Notes: generated by a model from the letters alone, not told the origin. DNA of 64,000 nucleotides from Megalobrama amblycephala (GCF_018812025.1 NC_063054.1:25176142-25240141); one strand, 5' to 3'; shown: positions 1-11,620, counted from the first letter of the stretch. Translations and numbers: made by a program.

Positions 1-1161
1 CCAGCTCTAACTAGCATAAACAAACTGGATTTTTCAGCAGGGGTCACCTAGATGTGTTACGGTTAACTTTGTGCTGTACCACTGTGCTCTACTTACATAG
101 TGTGGGAAATTGCAGATAAGGGCCTGAGTAAAATGCAGCATGCAGGGCTTTTTCTCAAGACAAATGATAATTGGGAAAAAAAATCACCTTGGTCTAATGA
201 CCACAAAACACTGAAGAAAATGATAAATTATGAAATTAATGTAGCAGAATCCAAACAATATTCATGTGCTAATCACTAATCATAAATCTCACAACAGTTC
301 ATTGAAAAAGGAAATATCAAGAGAGGAAGTGTCTGTAAAAAAGAAATGTAAGAAGAGATTTGCATGCCAAAATTAGATGTCTGTGGGATAGCGGTGTATT
401 TAGCTGTTGTTAGTCTTTTCTGCTGCACAGTCATAGAATGGTCATTGGTACCTTCAGGTGAACTGAGAGACAAAATAATCTGTTTATCTGTTAAATCCAC
501 TCCAGTTAATATAAGGAATATGATATGGGTGAATAAATGCTTAATGGCTGTACCCTGTATCCATATAAATATAGAATTTACAATTTAACTATTTAATTCA
601 TCAATTAACTCTGATTGCTGACCACATGTACAAAGAGGGGAATTCAAAATTTGTCAGAAAAAGATGGTCTTCAAAATTACATCTGGTGCTGTACAAAATG
701 TTTCTTTTTTTCCCTTTTTTCTTTCTTTTTTCTTTTTTTGTTTTGTTTTTGTTGTTTATTTAAATTTTTGGCTTGATGTTTTTCCTTTTCATCTGCGTGT
801 CCAGAGTAGCACCCAATCTCTTGTACATATGCATTGAATCCATATATTTTCTTAAAGCTAGAAATATGTTCCCCATTTTAGATAAAATATGAAAGTCTGA
901 ACATAATATCGCTGTTGCAAGCATAATCATGACTATCATCATAATTGTCATCAAAGCATTATTAAATAACAGTAGTAATATGTATAACTTGTTACTTCCC
1001 AGAGTTGTTGTTTATGTAAAGCTGATCTTTTCTTCTTTTTATTGGTTTTAATTTCTCATGGTTTTTAAATAGGTGTATGTTGAATATGTTCTCTTCTTGA
1101 AGTGTATCCCAGTCTTTTTTTTATATTACAAAGAGCTGCACTAGCAGCATCCTGACTGAGT
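1..1161. other. AT-rich non-coding stretch
   Basis: I see no gene here. There is a T-rich tract near 704-770 and otherwise AT-rich sequence without a recognisable domain on either strand. If the candidate last lhfpl4 exon just upstream on the minus strand is real, part of this stretch would be its 3' untranslated region. Confidence 0.5.
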
Positions 1162-1286
1162 TTAGAGACACAGGCCTGAGGACAAGGAGAGAGGGATGGA
1201 GGAGTAGATAAAGTAGGGAGGATGCTGTCTCATTACGGAAACCGCCGGACACCGAATTGAGGGTCCCTGGTATCCCGGATCTCAAT
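1162..1286 (-). other. candidate last coding exon of lhfpl4
   Basis: This GC-richer island sits in AT-rich surroundings. On the minus strand it follows a long pyrimidine tract (about 1296-1330) and two AG acceptors, at 1287-1288 and 1281-1282. Exon 2 ends in phase 1 with G after codons for ENK. Either acceptor gives G+AT, an Asp, matching the ENKD junction I recall for human LHFPL4. The first acceptor then hits TGA at once; the second opens about 38 further codons, ending at the TAA at 1162-1164. The open tail does not obviously resemble the mammalian tail, so this rests on splice logic only. A transcript would decide it. Confidence 0.3.
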
Positions 1287-1373
1287 CTAAAATATACATG
1301 AAAGAGAGAGAAAGAAAGAAAGAAAAAATTATATACAGAGCAGTGCAGACCTTAAAATCAGAATTAACTATAC

Positions 1374-1681
1374 TTTAAAGAGATAGTTCACCCATAATGA
1401 AAATTCTGTCATCATTTACTCACCCTGACGTTATTCCACAACTGTATACGTTTCTTTCTTCTGTGTAACACAAGAAGATATTTTGAGAAATGTCACAGTG
1501 TTTTCTTTTGTTTTGTCCATACAATGGAAGTCAGTGGTCACCAAAATAATTGGGTATGCAACATTCTTCAAGATATCTCCTTTTGTGTTCCACAGAAGAT
1601 AGAAACTCATATAGGTTTGAAATGACATGAGAATGAATACATAATGACAGAATTTTCATTTTTGGGTAAACTATCCCTTTA
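1374..1681. repeat. short TIR repeat (MITE-like), complete copy
   Basis: The ends are inverted: AGTTCACCC followed by AATGAAAATTCTGTCAT at the left is mirrored by ATGACAGAATTTTCATTTTTGGG at the right. The left edge reads TTTAAAGAGATAG and the right edge CTATCCCTTTA. The same family recurs at 4423-4551 and 7504-7735, and its termini bound the larger element at 38671-39460. It has no coding capacity. I recognise it as a very common cyprinid dispersed repeat. Confidence 0.8.
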
Positions 1682-3589
1682 CGCCCAGTGAGAAGGAATC
1701 AAACATAAGTTAATTTCAAGTATAACTAATTAAACAAACATCACTTCGGTAAAGATCACAACCCAACACATCAATTCAAACCCCTGGAATTATTGGAGCA
1801 TAAAATTACTGACCTAATCAGGAGCAATCAGTGTTACACTCAGTTAATCAATTGGCCTTTTATTTTTTTAGCTGTCTGAGAACATTCAAACAAAGGAGGA
1901 ATTGGAGGAGTGATGACACAGGAGTAGTGTGGCATAGCTTGGGTCAGCACTTATTGACAGAAGAAGGGAAAGGTTTCATTCAGACAGACAGCACATCCTC
2001 CTACCTCCTAACCAACTTTGGTCCCGTTTTTGCGTCAGATCTTAAGGAACATGTGAAAAACAACTACCAAACCACAACCAAAGAGAGACTAAAGTATTTT
2101 CTGTATAAACAATGCATCTATAGCTCATATAATATACATATAATATGTCTGTGAATGTGGTAAAACTACAGTTTACACAGTGCTTGAATTTAGCGCTGTC
2201 TGTTCAATCAAACAAGCACATCCAACATCCCAGTGGATTTTAGCTCTCTCTAGTGTTCTATATGTGCAAGGTTACAAACATTCATTCCTTTTGTTTTTGC
2301 ATTTAACATGAGACATTCTTCAAAAACTTTTATTCCTACTTAAGACATACTAAAGAGTCCTGCTTGGTCTTATAGCCTATAAGTGTTACAAGAAACTAAG
2401 TTTTTAGTTTCTTGCAAAACAAGAATATGTTCCTGCAGGTAGAAGTCAATGCAAGTTCCAGGTGACTTCCATTGAGACAATGAAGAACAGAAGGAGAGAT
2501 GTCAGGATAGCTATGTTTCCATCCAAAGCTGCAAATTTAACTTGTGCACAAAATTGAAATATCGCATAAAACATTTGCGAATAAAGCACCATTTCCGTTC
2601 CATGTGCTCAAGAGAACAAATTCGTCACTTCCTGGGAAATTGGCGCAAAATATCTGTAATAAAAATGAAAATTAAATCAAATAATTTTGATGACAGACTT
2701 TGGCTCAGGCATTTCAGAATGATTTTAGAATTTCTCCACTGGTTAGTTCAGTTCTCCAATCACATCCACTGTTGAAGCAAAGTCATATGAGTTTTTTTAT
2801 GCACATAAAGGGATTTATTCAGTATTTCCATCGTAATTTATTTGCATGCATAAAAAAACGGAAACGAATGAAGGAACATAAACAAAATCGAAATCAAGTT
2901 TAATTGTTCTGAATAGAAACGCTAATTTGAAATTACCATTAACTGGTTAATAACGTTATTTTATTGTTCTGTTTAATATTTTAATTTGGCAGTCAACCAA
3001 TCATGAATCCAATGTGAGTGAAATGCCCACACTGAGTTGTTGTCAGTTCATCATAGGTAAGTCGCTGGAATTAGCTTTTGGATCTAAGGAGTTTTTCCAA
3101 GGCTATGTCACCAACCGTTAAAGTATTATGATGATTGCCAGGTACTATCCAGCATGGTGTGTTTTGAAACCAGTGAAAATTGCAGGTTAGTGTAGAACAA
3201 TATGCAATATGCAGGGGGAAATTTTTTTTTTTTTTAAATAATTAAACACCATGTTAGTATTGTGGCTTTATGTATAGTCAGACACTTTGATTGTATTATT
3301 AACATTTTCCCAATATCAAGCTCAATTGTAGTTACAATGTTTTTCACCAGTGAATGTTGTCCTGTTTTCCATAGTATATAGTAGTAAAAAATACTATGGA
3401 AGTCAATGTACTGTAAGAAACTGACTGTGAAATTCACAGTAATTAACTGGCAGCTAGTGACAAGTAACTTACTGTAGAAGAAATAACCATCTTTTCGCTG
3501 TTATTATTTACAGTAGCAACCATGTAACTGTAAAGTAAAACTCACTAATTTGCAAGTATTGCTTTTTTTCCCCTTTTTTTTCCCCCTTA
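1682..3589. other. non-coding stretch with a probable dispersed repeat
   Basis: No gene is supported. A 107-codon open frame at 1831-2154 shows no recognisable domain. About 2505-2935, starting ATGTTTCCATCCAAAG, resembles from memory a dispersed cyprinid repeat. About 3390-3540 carries scattered inverted ACAGTAA/TTACTGT words that recur in the 30-bp tandem array further on. Confidence 0.35.
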
Positions 3590-3745
3590 TTAGACAGAAC
3601 AGTGTAGCGATTGAGAAAAAAGTGTGGGGTGGAGAGAGGGGAATTGGATCAGCAAAGAACCTTGAGGCAGGAATCAAACTTGGGTCACCAGAGGCACAAC
3701 TGCACTATATGTCAGTGTGCTAGGCTATTGGCACTAACCGGATCT
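3590..3745 (-). repeat. tRNA-derived SINE remnant
   Basis: Read on the minus strand, this has an RNA polymerase III B-box-like word (GACCCAAGTTTGATTCCTG, about 3669-3687). It is preceded by a degenerate A-box region around AATAGCCTAG. A homopolymer-rich tail lies at 3562-3592. The tRNA-like part is decayed and shows no cloverleaf that I can fold by eye. Confidence 0.45.
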
Positions 3746-4110
3746 TAATGCTTAAGTGCTTTTTAGTTATATTGTTTCAGCCCAACTGAATAAATAATTA
3801 AAATACGTAATGCATATTGCATGATTTGAATATGAATATCCATTTATCGACAATCACAGTTAAATAGCTCACCATTATTACAAGCTTCAGTATTCATTCT
3901 TCACTGATTGCTAGATGTGTTGACAACAATAAAATCTCTGGGACCTTCTGGAGATTTTTAACATACATTTTATACGTTTTATTAAAGAATACATTTGCTT
4001 CCTGTAATCTCTTTTCAGAGTGAAAATGTAATTGAATTACAGTGAGGTCAATTTAAATGCAGTAATTGGCTGGCAACCCAGCTGCCAGTGCACTGTGTTT
4101 TCCTTTTCTA

Positions 4111-4290
4111 TACATAATAGGTTACTGAGATTTTTACAGTACATAATTGGTTATTGTGTTTTCTACAGTACATTGGTAATTACTGTGATTTTCTACAGTG
4201 CATAAGTAGTTATTGTGTTCTCTACAGTACATTGGAAGTTACTTTGATTTTCTACAGGACATTGCTGGTTACTGTGACTCACACAGTACT
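4111..4290. repeat. 30-bp tandem array
   Basis: About five to six diverged copies of a 30-bp unit run head to tail. Each centres on TACAGTACAT, then TTACTGTG and TTTTC. Flanking sequence to 4425 holds more inverted ACAGTAA/TTACTGT words, so the array probably grew inside an older dispersed repeat. Confidence 0.75.
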
Positions 4291-4422
4291 TCTTTCATTA
4301 CTGCAATTTTTGACTGAATCTACAGTATTCTACTGTGAACTTGTATACAGTAATTTTCTGTGCACAAACACAGTAAATTACTGTAGATGTCACATGTGTT
4401 TTTTACAGTGTGGCTACTGTCT

Positions 4423-4551
4423 GGTTACCAACATTCTTTAAAATATCTTCTGTTGTGTTCAACAGAAGAAAGAAATTCATACAGGTTTGCGACAACTTGA
4501 GGGTGTGTAAATGATGACAGAATTGAAATTTTTGGGTGAACTACCCTTAGG
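4423..4551. repeat. short TIR repeat, right half only
   Basis: This matches the 3' half of the complete copy at 1374-1681. The shared words include TTCAACAGAAGAAAGAAATT and AATGATGACAGAATT, and the end reads TTTTTGGGTGAACTACCCTT. The left half is missing. Confidence 0.7.
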
Positions 4552-4559
4552 AGATCCGC

Positions 4560-4960
4560 TGTTATAGATGAAGGTGAAGTCCCGCAATATGTTGTTGATT
4601 AGTCCCTGGAAGACAATTGGAGCATTGGTCAAACTAAAGGCATCACCAAATACTCAAAGTCTTTCCTTTATTGTCATTATGAATATGGTCCAGGTAGTAT
4701 GCATTCTGGACACACAACGTTTGAAGATGGTGGCTCCTTGCAGTTCCAGAGCATATTCTTTCATAGTAAACATGGTCACAGGGAGATATCCTCCTTGCTC
4801 ATGAAGAATAAACCTGGCTCTGCAGGCCATGAAGAGGGAGGGATTAGGCTGACTGCCACTACCTCCTAGATGTATTTTCCATGGCTCCACGCTCTGGTGC
4901 AGATAAAGGTAAAAGTCAACCATGAGGCAAAGATATAAACTGAAGAGGCCACCATGGGGC
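4560..4960 (-). pseudogene. Ty3/gypsy (sushi-type) reverse transcriptase fragment
   Basis: On the minus strand, scraps of a gypsy RT are readable in more than one frame. They include ELQGATIFKR, corresponding to the conserved stretch before the RT core, then after a gap FEYLVMP and a frame-shifted segment reading like TNAPIVFQGLIN. The YxDD box is not visible. The order and spacing fit a chromovirus-like (sushi-ichi type) element known in fish genomes. It is decayed, with several frame changes, and is not functional. The gag scraps at 5270-5570 lie upstream in the same orientation, so both may come from one element. Confidence 0.65.
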
Positions 4961-5149
4961 AAAGATGTTCAGGTATTGAAGACGAGTATAACAAAAAGAA
5001 ATCATTCTAATTTCAGTGGATACTGGAAAGGAGAGCACTCCCTGGAGTGGTTGCTTAGGAGATTTAAGCCAGGCATTGACCATTGAGGATGCTGGTGCTC
5101 AGAGGGATGCTTAACTCAGGACAGTTAGCCCCTATTTGGCTGCCAGTGC

Positions 5150-5265
5150 TATGTAACCCTTCAGACCTTGATTAGCTTGTTCAGGTGTGTTTGATTAGGG
5201 TTGAAGAAAAACTCTGCAGGACTGTGACTCTCCAGGACTGATGTTCACCACCCCTGGCATAGTCC
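5150..5265. repeat. dispersed repeat (ACTCTGCAGGAC family)
   Basis: The words GATTAGCTTGTTCAGGTGTG, ACTCTGCAGGACTG and CTCCAGGACTGA match the repeat at 39620-39800, which appears in inverted form there. It is a common cyprinid repeat by my recollection and has no coding capacity. It separates the two gypsy fragments on either side. Confidence 0.65.
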
Positions 5266-5269
5266 AATA

Positions 5270-5570
5270 TTCAACTCCTCTGGTGAAGGTGAAAGAGAAG
5301 ATGTGCTTCCCTGTAGTAAACTGAACGATAATACTTCTTCATCTCCTTGGAGAATTCAGAAAAACATCACTACAGGGGAGCAGGATTCCCACACAGCCAC
5401 TCCATCGCAGGAAGCGGAATGATGATGTTAGGGAATTTTGCTTTGAGGGTTGAATGATGGAAACCAGCAAACACTGGAAGAGGAATCAAATTAGTGACCT
5501 GACCCACCTCCTTGATTGATGATACTGGCTGCATAAATCTGAGACTTGTGTTTTCCCAAAAGTACACCTT
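5270..5570 (-). pseudogene. gypsy gag fragment
   Basis: The minus-strand reading includes PAMEWLCGNPAPL, comparable to the EW....W stretch of sushi-type Gag capsids, and in another frame FSKEMKKYY. The two pieces are in different frames, so the fragment is broken. The call rests on short similarities plus the nearby RT fragment in the same orientation. Confidence 0.45.
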
Positions 5571-5984
5571 GCTGAGCCACAGCTGAAACCCTTCCTCTTA
5601 TTCCATGCTGGCTAGATTGTAATGCCAAGTTTGAATGAGGAATCACTAGCAGATGGTCAGTTCACAGACTTTAATGAGGATTATCCAGGAAAAGGCAAAC
5701 AGAAAGACATTGGAAGATAAACAGAGCTGCCAATATGTATCTGCTGGGTAGCAAGGCATGCAAACAAACTAGCACCAGCAGAGCATAGTCAAAAAACAGG
5801 TGAAGAATGTATGAACCAATAAAAAACAAAGACAAAGCACTGGCAATTAATTGAATGAGAATGGCAAAACAGGTGAAACAAGAGAGACATAAGTGATTGC
5901 ATAAATTATGAATTGCCCGCAAAGGTTAGGAGTTTATATGGAAAAACAAATTCATGTGACATAATAATCTGCCACACCCCTTGA

Positions 5985-6205
5985 ACATTATACTTAGACT
6001 CCCTTATACAGTAGTTCTGAACTGCAGTCCTGGGAAACAACCGCTCTACACATTTTGTATGTCTTCCTTATCTAGCAGACCTGATTCAGATCATCAGTTT
6101 GTTAGGAGAGAGCTCCATGAACTCAACTATGTGTGTCAGAGACTTACAAAATGTGCAGGGTGGTGGGTCGCCAGGACTGGAATTGAGAACTACTGCCCTA
6201 ATGAA
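5985..6205. repeat. short palindromic repeat
   Basis: The left end reads AGTTCTGAACTGCAGTCCTGG and the right end CCAGGACTGGAATTGAGAAC, which are imperfect inverted copies of each other about 200 bp apart. An open frame at 5981-6211 only reads through this repeat and is not a gene. Confidence 0.6.
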
Positions 6206-7311
6206 TGCTAATACTTATTTCAAGTTGTTGTTGTTGTTGTTTTCTCTTAGTATATGACAAATATTCTATGAACGCATCAAAGTATTCCACAAACATACAT
6301 AGCCATTTATTAGACTGGGCCTCTATGGAGGTTCAGTCTTCCTTGCTGTTTTAATAATAGCTCTTTCTGATGACTCATGTTGAAACATCAGGCAATTTAA
6401 CAAAAATGAAATTACACACATGAGTCATAATAAATCATTGTGGGTTTTGGGAGCAAATGCAATTTACAGTAAAGGATGGATTACACAAAAAATAATTTGC
6501 CACACACAAGCAATATTTTATATTTATACAAGGCTCTAAATTGTGACCATTTAGGTCACATATGCTCCCTAGATTTAAGGTGTGTGACCTCAAAATATAC
6601 TTGGGCGCATTTGCAATTTGCAAATAATTGTTGAGGTGAGACCTGTTTTTATTTCTCTACAAACTGCACAGTATGTGCCTGCTGTGAGCATACAGTAACT
6701 GGTACACCATTCTATCACATAACCAATTAAACTTCATCTTTATGTTCTTAAGTTTAAAGAAGATTATGGGTTGGTTAATATAGCCGTCAATCACTCCCTT
6801 TCACTGCGCTCCATTGTCACTTGACAGGGAACTAACTAGTGAGCAAAATGTAGAGAGCTGAAGAGAGAAGATGAAAAGAATGCTGTTACACAGGGCTTGA
6901 CATTTACGCTTGAATAAATAAATAAAGTAAAAATAACTAGGGAAACGCCAATATGCGAGAATGACTGATTTTATTACATTTAGTGTAAGTGGCGATCGAA
7001 AGTAGTATATAATGTACTGATGGTAACAAGGTTGCATTATTGAGGTTTGCGCAGCCTCATCTCAAGGAGAAATCGAAACAAATGAGCACAGCACACACAA
7101 AGATACTCATTCACAAAGAGGTAACTTTTCTGAAAGTAAAAAAATGAGAAGCCAGAAGCTGATACTAGACTCTTCCTTTAAGATGCCTTTATTATGACTG
7201 TGGGCATATCTCATCTCAGCTTTGTAACATGAGCTACAAAACTGTGTTTCCAAGAATTCCTTAGGCTGGAAGTATGAGGCTGTGCTTTAATTAGAAAAGT
7301 ATTGTGGGGTT
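6206..7311. other. non-coding stretch
   Basis: No gene is seen. A short (GTT)n run lies at about 6224-6240. Around 6530-6650 there is sequence with GACCATTTAGGTCAC and TGTGACCTC words, which looks like a decayed dispersed repeat. Confidence 0.4.
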
Positions 7312-8362
7312 CAGTGGCGTAACTTGTATGGGCCTTAGTGCAAAAAACGCTTTATGGGATTTATGTTCATTTACTGTTAAATGTTGCATTTTAAAGTTAA
7401 ACTTGGGGTAAATAATCATACAATTAACTCAGTCTTGCCATTAAACCCTGGCATCCACCCCTAACAGGATGGAAGTTGTCAGGAATGGAGAGTTGTCTTA
7501 TTTGAGTCATTCACCCAAAAATGGGTGCATTTCTTTCTTCTGTGGAACATAAAAGGAGATATTTTGAGAAATATTTTTTGAGAATATTTTTTTGTGTTTT
7601 TTTTCCCCTCCCCATACAATGGAACTCAATGGTCACCAAAACAGTTTGGTTACCAGTACATACAGGTTTGGAACAAAGAGTAATTTAGCAAATGATGACA
7701 GAATATTTTTAATTTTTGTGTTAACTATCCCTATAATTTCTGTCATTTTATTATGCAGGATGGGACTTTTCAAGTCAGACAAACCTACACTAAATATAAC
7801 TGAATTCATATAATCCAGCCTCTCTTTGGAGAAGAGAAACAGCTTAATAACTAGTTGTTCAGTTCATCTTTGTACAGACTATGCATGCAGAACACTATTT
7901 GAATGTTTTGAGAGTTGATTTGGCTGTGGAATGTGGTTGTTACTAAAATTACTGAAAAACTGAATATGTTTTAACAATATTGTTTGATTTTTTAAATTTT
8001 TTTTTTTTTATTTCTAGCATTTTAATTTTAAGGTCTGTCATTACTTAATTTTTAACAGTAGATTCAGCATTGATTGGAAGAAAAAAATTTGAACATTGAA
8101 CATTTCAGAAATACATAAAAAAAATTCAAAATATTGTAAAATAATTTGCATTGTGTACACCAGCATTGTGAATTTAATCAAATTGAGATCTGAGTGAATT
8201 GTTACATCCCTAGTGGGGAGTGTTGAATTTAAAGGACTGGGTGGACTACACCGCTGATCAAATCAATTTCCTCTAATTAAGCTGGTTTACATGTGAATGT
8301 AAATCAATGTGAAATGACCAAGTGTGACTGCTTCACCTAAACACACAATAGTTACGCCACTG
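7312..8362. mobile_element. non-autonomous DNA transposon with 13-bp TIRs
   Basis: Perfect 13-bp terminal inverted repeats, CAGTGGCGTAACT at 7312-7324 and AGTTACGCCACTG at 8350-8362, bound 1,051 bp without a transposase. The CAGTGGCG-type end suggests the hAT group. The flanks (GTGGGGTT and CCAAGGAA) do not show an intact 8-bp duplication, so the superfamily is uncertain. A degenerate short TIR repeat is nested inside at 7504-7735. Confidence 0.65.
7504..7735. repeat. short TIR repeat, degenerate copy
   Basis: Same family as 1374-1681. It keeps ATTCACCCAAAAATG on the left, then TTTCTTCTGTGGAACA, CCATACAATGGAA and TGGTCACCAAAA inside, and ATGATGACAGAAT near the right end. It lies inside the 13-bp TIR element. 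Confidence 0.7.
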
Positions 8363-9267
8363 CCAAGGAAATTACAGTACACACAAAAGGACACAACAAG
8401 GGAGAGTAAAACACCATTATTTTATCAGCACTGTAGCTGACATAATCAGAAAATATTCCACGTGTGAAGTTCCTTGGTATAAGGATTAAGCTACATGCTA
8501 TGATTTCATGCATATTTTTTGAGGGAATGGATCAATTGATAAGAGACAGTGAAGTAAAACTGTACTAAAATTAAGCTTACTCCATCCACTCGAAGAGAAG
8601 AACCTACACGTAGAGGCTGCTGGGGAGGAAAACTGCTGTTAATAATATTCTGACAACACTGTAACTATACATACACATTTTACTGTATACATAAAATACC
8701 AACAATCAGGTGTACCAAATGTGCAGAGTGTAGACTTGTTAACACTCCAAATATATTTTTTGTGTACTGTATGTGTTAAATTATTCTTTCTCCACATGTA
8801 GAAGCTTTCATTAGCATTAAGAAACATTTACATTTTACAATATATTTTGGTTTACAATGTTCTGTAATAATAATAGTCTTGTACATGTTAGGGTCAAAAG
8901 GCACTACATTCCTGTAGTACCAATAGCAGGACAGATATTTGCTTCCATGCTCTGCAACATAGCTTTTGACACATGCACTTTTTCATGCAGTCTTTTTCCT
9001 GCTATAAACAATAAATGCCTTGCTATGATTTGTGTTCATTGTCTACCCATTGAGTGACATTCATAAATAATATGTCAGAGTGCTAATAATCTAAGCTAAT
9101 TTCTAACCATGACAACAGAGAGCACATATAATAAGGAAGGTACTACAAGACTAATGTTTGTACCACAACAACTTCACACAACCACACAAGCACAAGAGTC
9201 ATAGCAGCAGAACGACTTACCCTGGATACTGCCAAATCTGTGAAGACAGAATAGAAGTGGTTGTTTA
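8363..9267. other. non-coding stretch
   Basis: No coding region or clear repeat boundary was recognised. The short open frames here have no domain signature. Confidence 0.4.
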
Positions 9268-9270
9268 GTA

Positions 9271-9306
<36 letters not shown>
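9268..9306. repeat. (GT)n microsatellite
   Basis: About 19 GT units with one TTTG at the end. It marks the left edge of the dispersed repeat that follows. A second (GT)n at 10579-10612 marks the other edge. Confidence 0.9.
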
Positions 9307-9309
<3 letters not shown>

Positions 9310-10575
9310 TTTTCATGATTTATGAGGACACAACTTTGTATAATGACATGGGTATTACACTGGTATTACAACGTAAACATGTTTTATGAGGACATTTCAT
9401 GAGTCCTCATATTTAAAGGTGCCATTGAACGTTTTTTTTACAAGATGTAATATAAGTCTAAGGTGTCCCCTGAATGTGTCTGTGAAGTTTCAGCTCAAAA
9501 TACCCCATAGATTTTTTTTAATACATTTTTTTAACTGCCTATTTTGGGGCATAATTAGAAATGCGCCGATTCAGGTTGCGGCCCCTTTAAATGCTCACGC
9601 TCCCCGCCCACAGAGCTCTCGCTTGCCTTAAACAGTGCATAAACAAAGTTTACACAGCTAATATAATCCTCAAAATGGATCTTTACAAAGTGTTCATCAT
9701 GCATACTGCATGTATGCGTCGGATTATGTGAGCATTGTATTTATTTGGATGTTTACATTTGATTCTGAATGAATTTGAGGCTGTGATCTGTGGCTAACGG
9801 CTAATGCTACACTGTTGGAGAGATTTATAAAGAATGAAGTTGTGTTTATGAATTATACAGACTGCAAGTGTTTAATAATGAAAATAATGACGGCTCTTGT
9901 CTCCGTGAATACAATAAGAAACAATGGTAACTTTAACCACATTTAACAGTACATTAGCAACATGCAAACAAAACATTTAGAAAGACAGTTTACAAATATC
10001 ACTAAAAATATCATGTTATCATGAATCATGTCAGTTATTATTGCTCCATCTGCCATTTTTCGCTGTTGTCCTTGCTTGCTTACCTAGTCTGATGATTCAG
10101 CTGTGCACATCCAGATGTTAATACTGGCTGCCCTTGTGTAATTCCTTGAACAAGAGCTGGCATATGCAAATATTGGGGGCGTACACCCCGACTGTTACGT
10201 AACAGTCGGTGTTATGTTGAGATTCGCCTGTTCTTCAGAGGTCTTTTAAACAAATGAGATTTATATAAGAAGGAGGAAACAATGGAGTTTGAGACTCACT
10301 GTATGTCATTTCCATGTACTGAACTCTTGTTATTTAACTATGCCAAGATAAATTCAATTTTTTTTTCAATAAATTTTTTTTTAATTCCAGGACACCATCT
10401 AAAATAACTTTAAAAACATACTAAACAATGTTTTATTAAAAATGTAAAAATGCAGAATGTTTTCTGTGATAGGTAGGTTTAGGAGTAGGTGTAGTGTAGG
10501 GGGATAGAATGTATAGTTTGTATAGTATAAAAACCATTACACCTATGGAATGTTCTCACTAAGATAGCAAAACAA

Positions 10576-10578
<3 letters not shown>
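9307..10578. repeat. GT-flanked dispersed repeat split by an insertion
   Basis: The left part (9307-9410, ending near GAGTCCTCATA) and right part (about 10396-10578, starting near AAAACATACTAAACAATG) read as one repeat unit. A second unit at 10613-10860 shares AATGTAAAAATGCAGAA, TTTTCTGTGAT and GGTAGG with the right part. The roughly 980 bp between the two parts is a separate repeat. Continuity of the outer unit is partly from memory of the cyprinid consensus. Confidence 0.55.
9411..10395. mobile_element. about 1 kb MITE-like insertion with a 22-bp palindrome
   Basis: Imperfect inverted ends (TTAAAGGTGCCATTGAA at the left; AATTCCAGGACACCAT at the right) bound an AT-rich, non-coding element. 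Near the right side, about 10187-10208, lies a perfect palindrome with half-site CCGACTGTTAC followed by its reverse complement. TTAA at the left edge hints at a TTAA target type, but no clean duplication is visible. Confidence 0.55.

Positions 10579-10612
<34 letters not shown>
10579..10612. repeat. (GT)n microsatellite
   Basis: A run of about 16 GT units between two copies of the same dispersed repeat. Confidence 0.9.
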
Positions 10613-10860
10613 CCTGGTAAACCCTATGTTATGGGGACAAAATATCCCCACAAAGATGGCAATATCTGAAATCCTTGTCCTGGTTAGTCCCCATGAGGAA
10701 AGCAGCTTATAAATCATTTAAATGTTGTTTTTTGAAAACGTAAAAATGCAGAAGGTTTTCTGTGATGGGTAGGGGATAAAATATACACTTTTTGTACAAT
10801 ATAAAAATCCTTATGTCTATGGAATGTCCTCATAAAACATGAAAAACATGGGTGTGTTGT
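10613..10860. repeat. GT-flanked dispersed repeat, second unit
   Basis: It starts TTCCTGGTAAACCC, has GGGGACAAAATATCCCC, and shares its core (ACGTAAAAATGCAGAAGG, TTTTCTGTGATGGGTAGG) with 10440-10490. It is non-coding. Confidence 0.6.
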
Positions 10861-11189
10861 GTGAAGAATTAATACTGCATTTTCTCCCCAAAGGCTTCAA
10901 AAGAATAGTGAAAAGACAAGGGATATCATATTTATAAGTATTTATTGATGTATCACTGCCCTCAGCTTTTTAGGTTTTGTGTTCTCTTTTTTGCTGTCCT
11001 GCTCTTTATTATCATGCTAACCATGCCAATCCCCAACCTGTTTATTCACGATCATGTCTAGTCCAAATATCTGTCAGTCATTTGTTTTGTCTCGATGTTA
11101 TATTGGTTAGTTGTATGTAAGTGTTGCTGGTAGTTTTTAGGTTTATGTTCTGTGATTGGGTTTTGACCATACTCTGGAATCCACAGTAA
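10861..11189. other. non-coding stretch
   Basis: Nothing recognised on either strand. Confidence 0.4.
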
Positions 11190-11620
11190 AGGCCTGTTCA
11201 CACTAAGAATGATAACTATAAATGTACAGTTTTAATAACTGATAACAATATTGTTGGATTGGAGGAATAAAAACACTGATAACCAATCAGAATCCTCCAG
11301 ACTTTAAAGATCTTGAGCATTTAAAGTACCAGACAATATAACTTCAACACATGCGTATCCACAAGCTTTATTTTCTTTGAATGTGCAGGCTTCCAAGTCG
11401 CTATACTGTAGGTAAATAACTAGAAGAGTAACAAAATGCAGTAAACGGTAAAAAGAATTGCGCTACAAACCAGTGTGTTTATGATTATAATAATACATTA
11501 AAATAATATGATAAATACCAGTTTGCAATATCAAGCAGGAGACGGCTTCTGGACAGGTAAAATAACTGGGGGCAAATGACACATTCAAGTTAGAAATGGC
11601 TGCATACTGTCACATGTACC
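11190..11620. repeat. dispersed repeat, copy A
   Basis: The segment from about 11400 shares long words with 41930-42130. These include GCTACAAACCAGTGTGTTTA, AAATAATATGATAA and ATACCAGTTTG followed by AATATCAAGCAG. The GCCTGTTCACACTAAGAA start at 11191 looks like the left end of the same family. No coding. Confidence 0.65.

Noticed and set aside
1831..2154. 107-codon plus-strand open frame
   Set aside because: No recognisable domain, no splice or promoter context; expected by chance in AT-rich vertebrate DNA.
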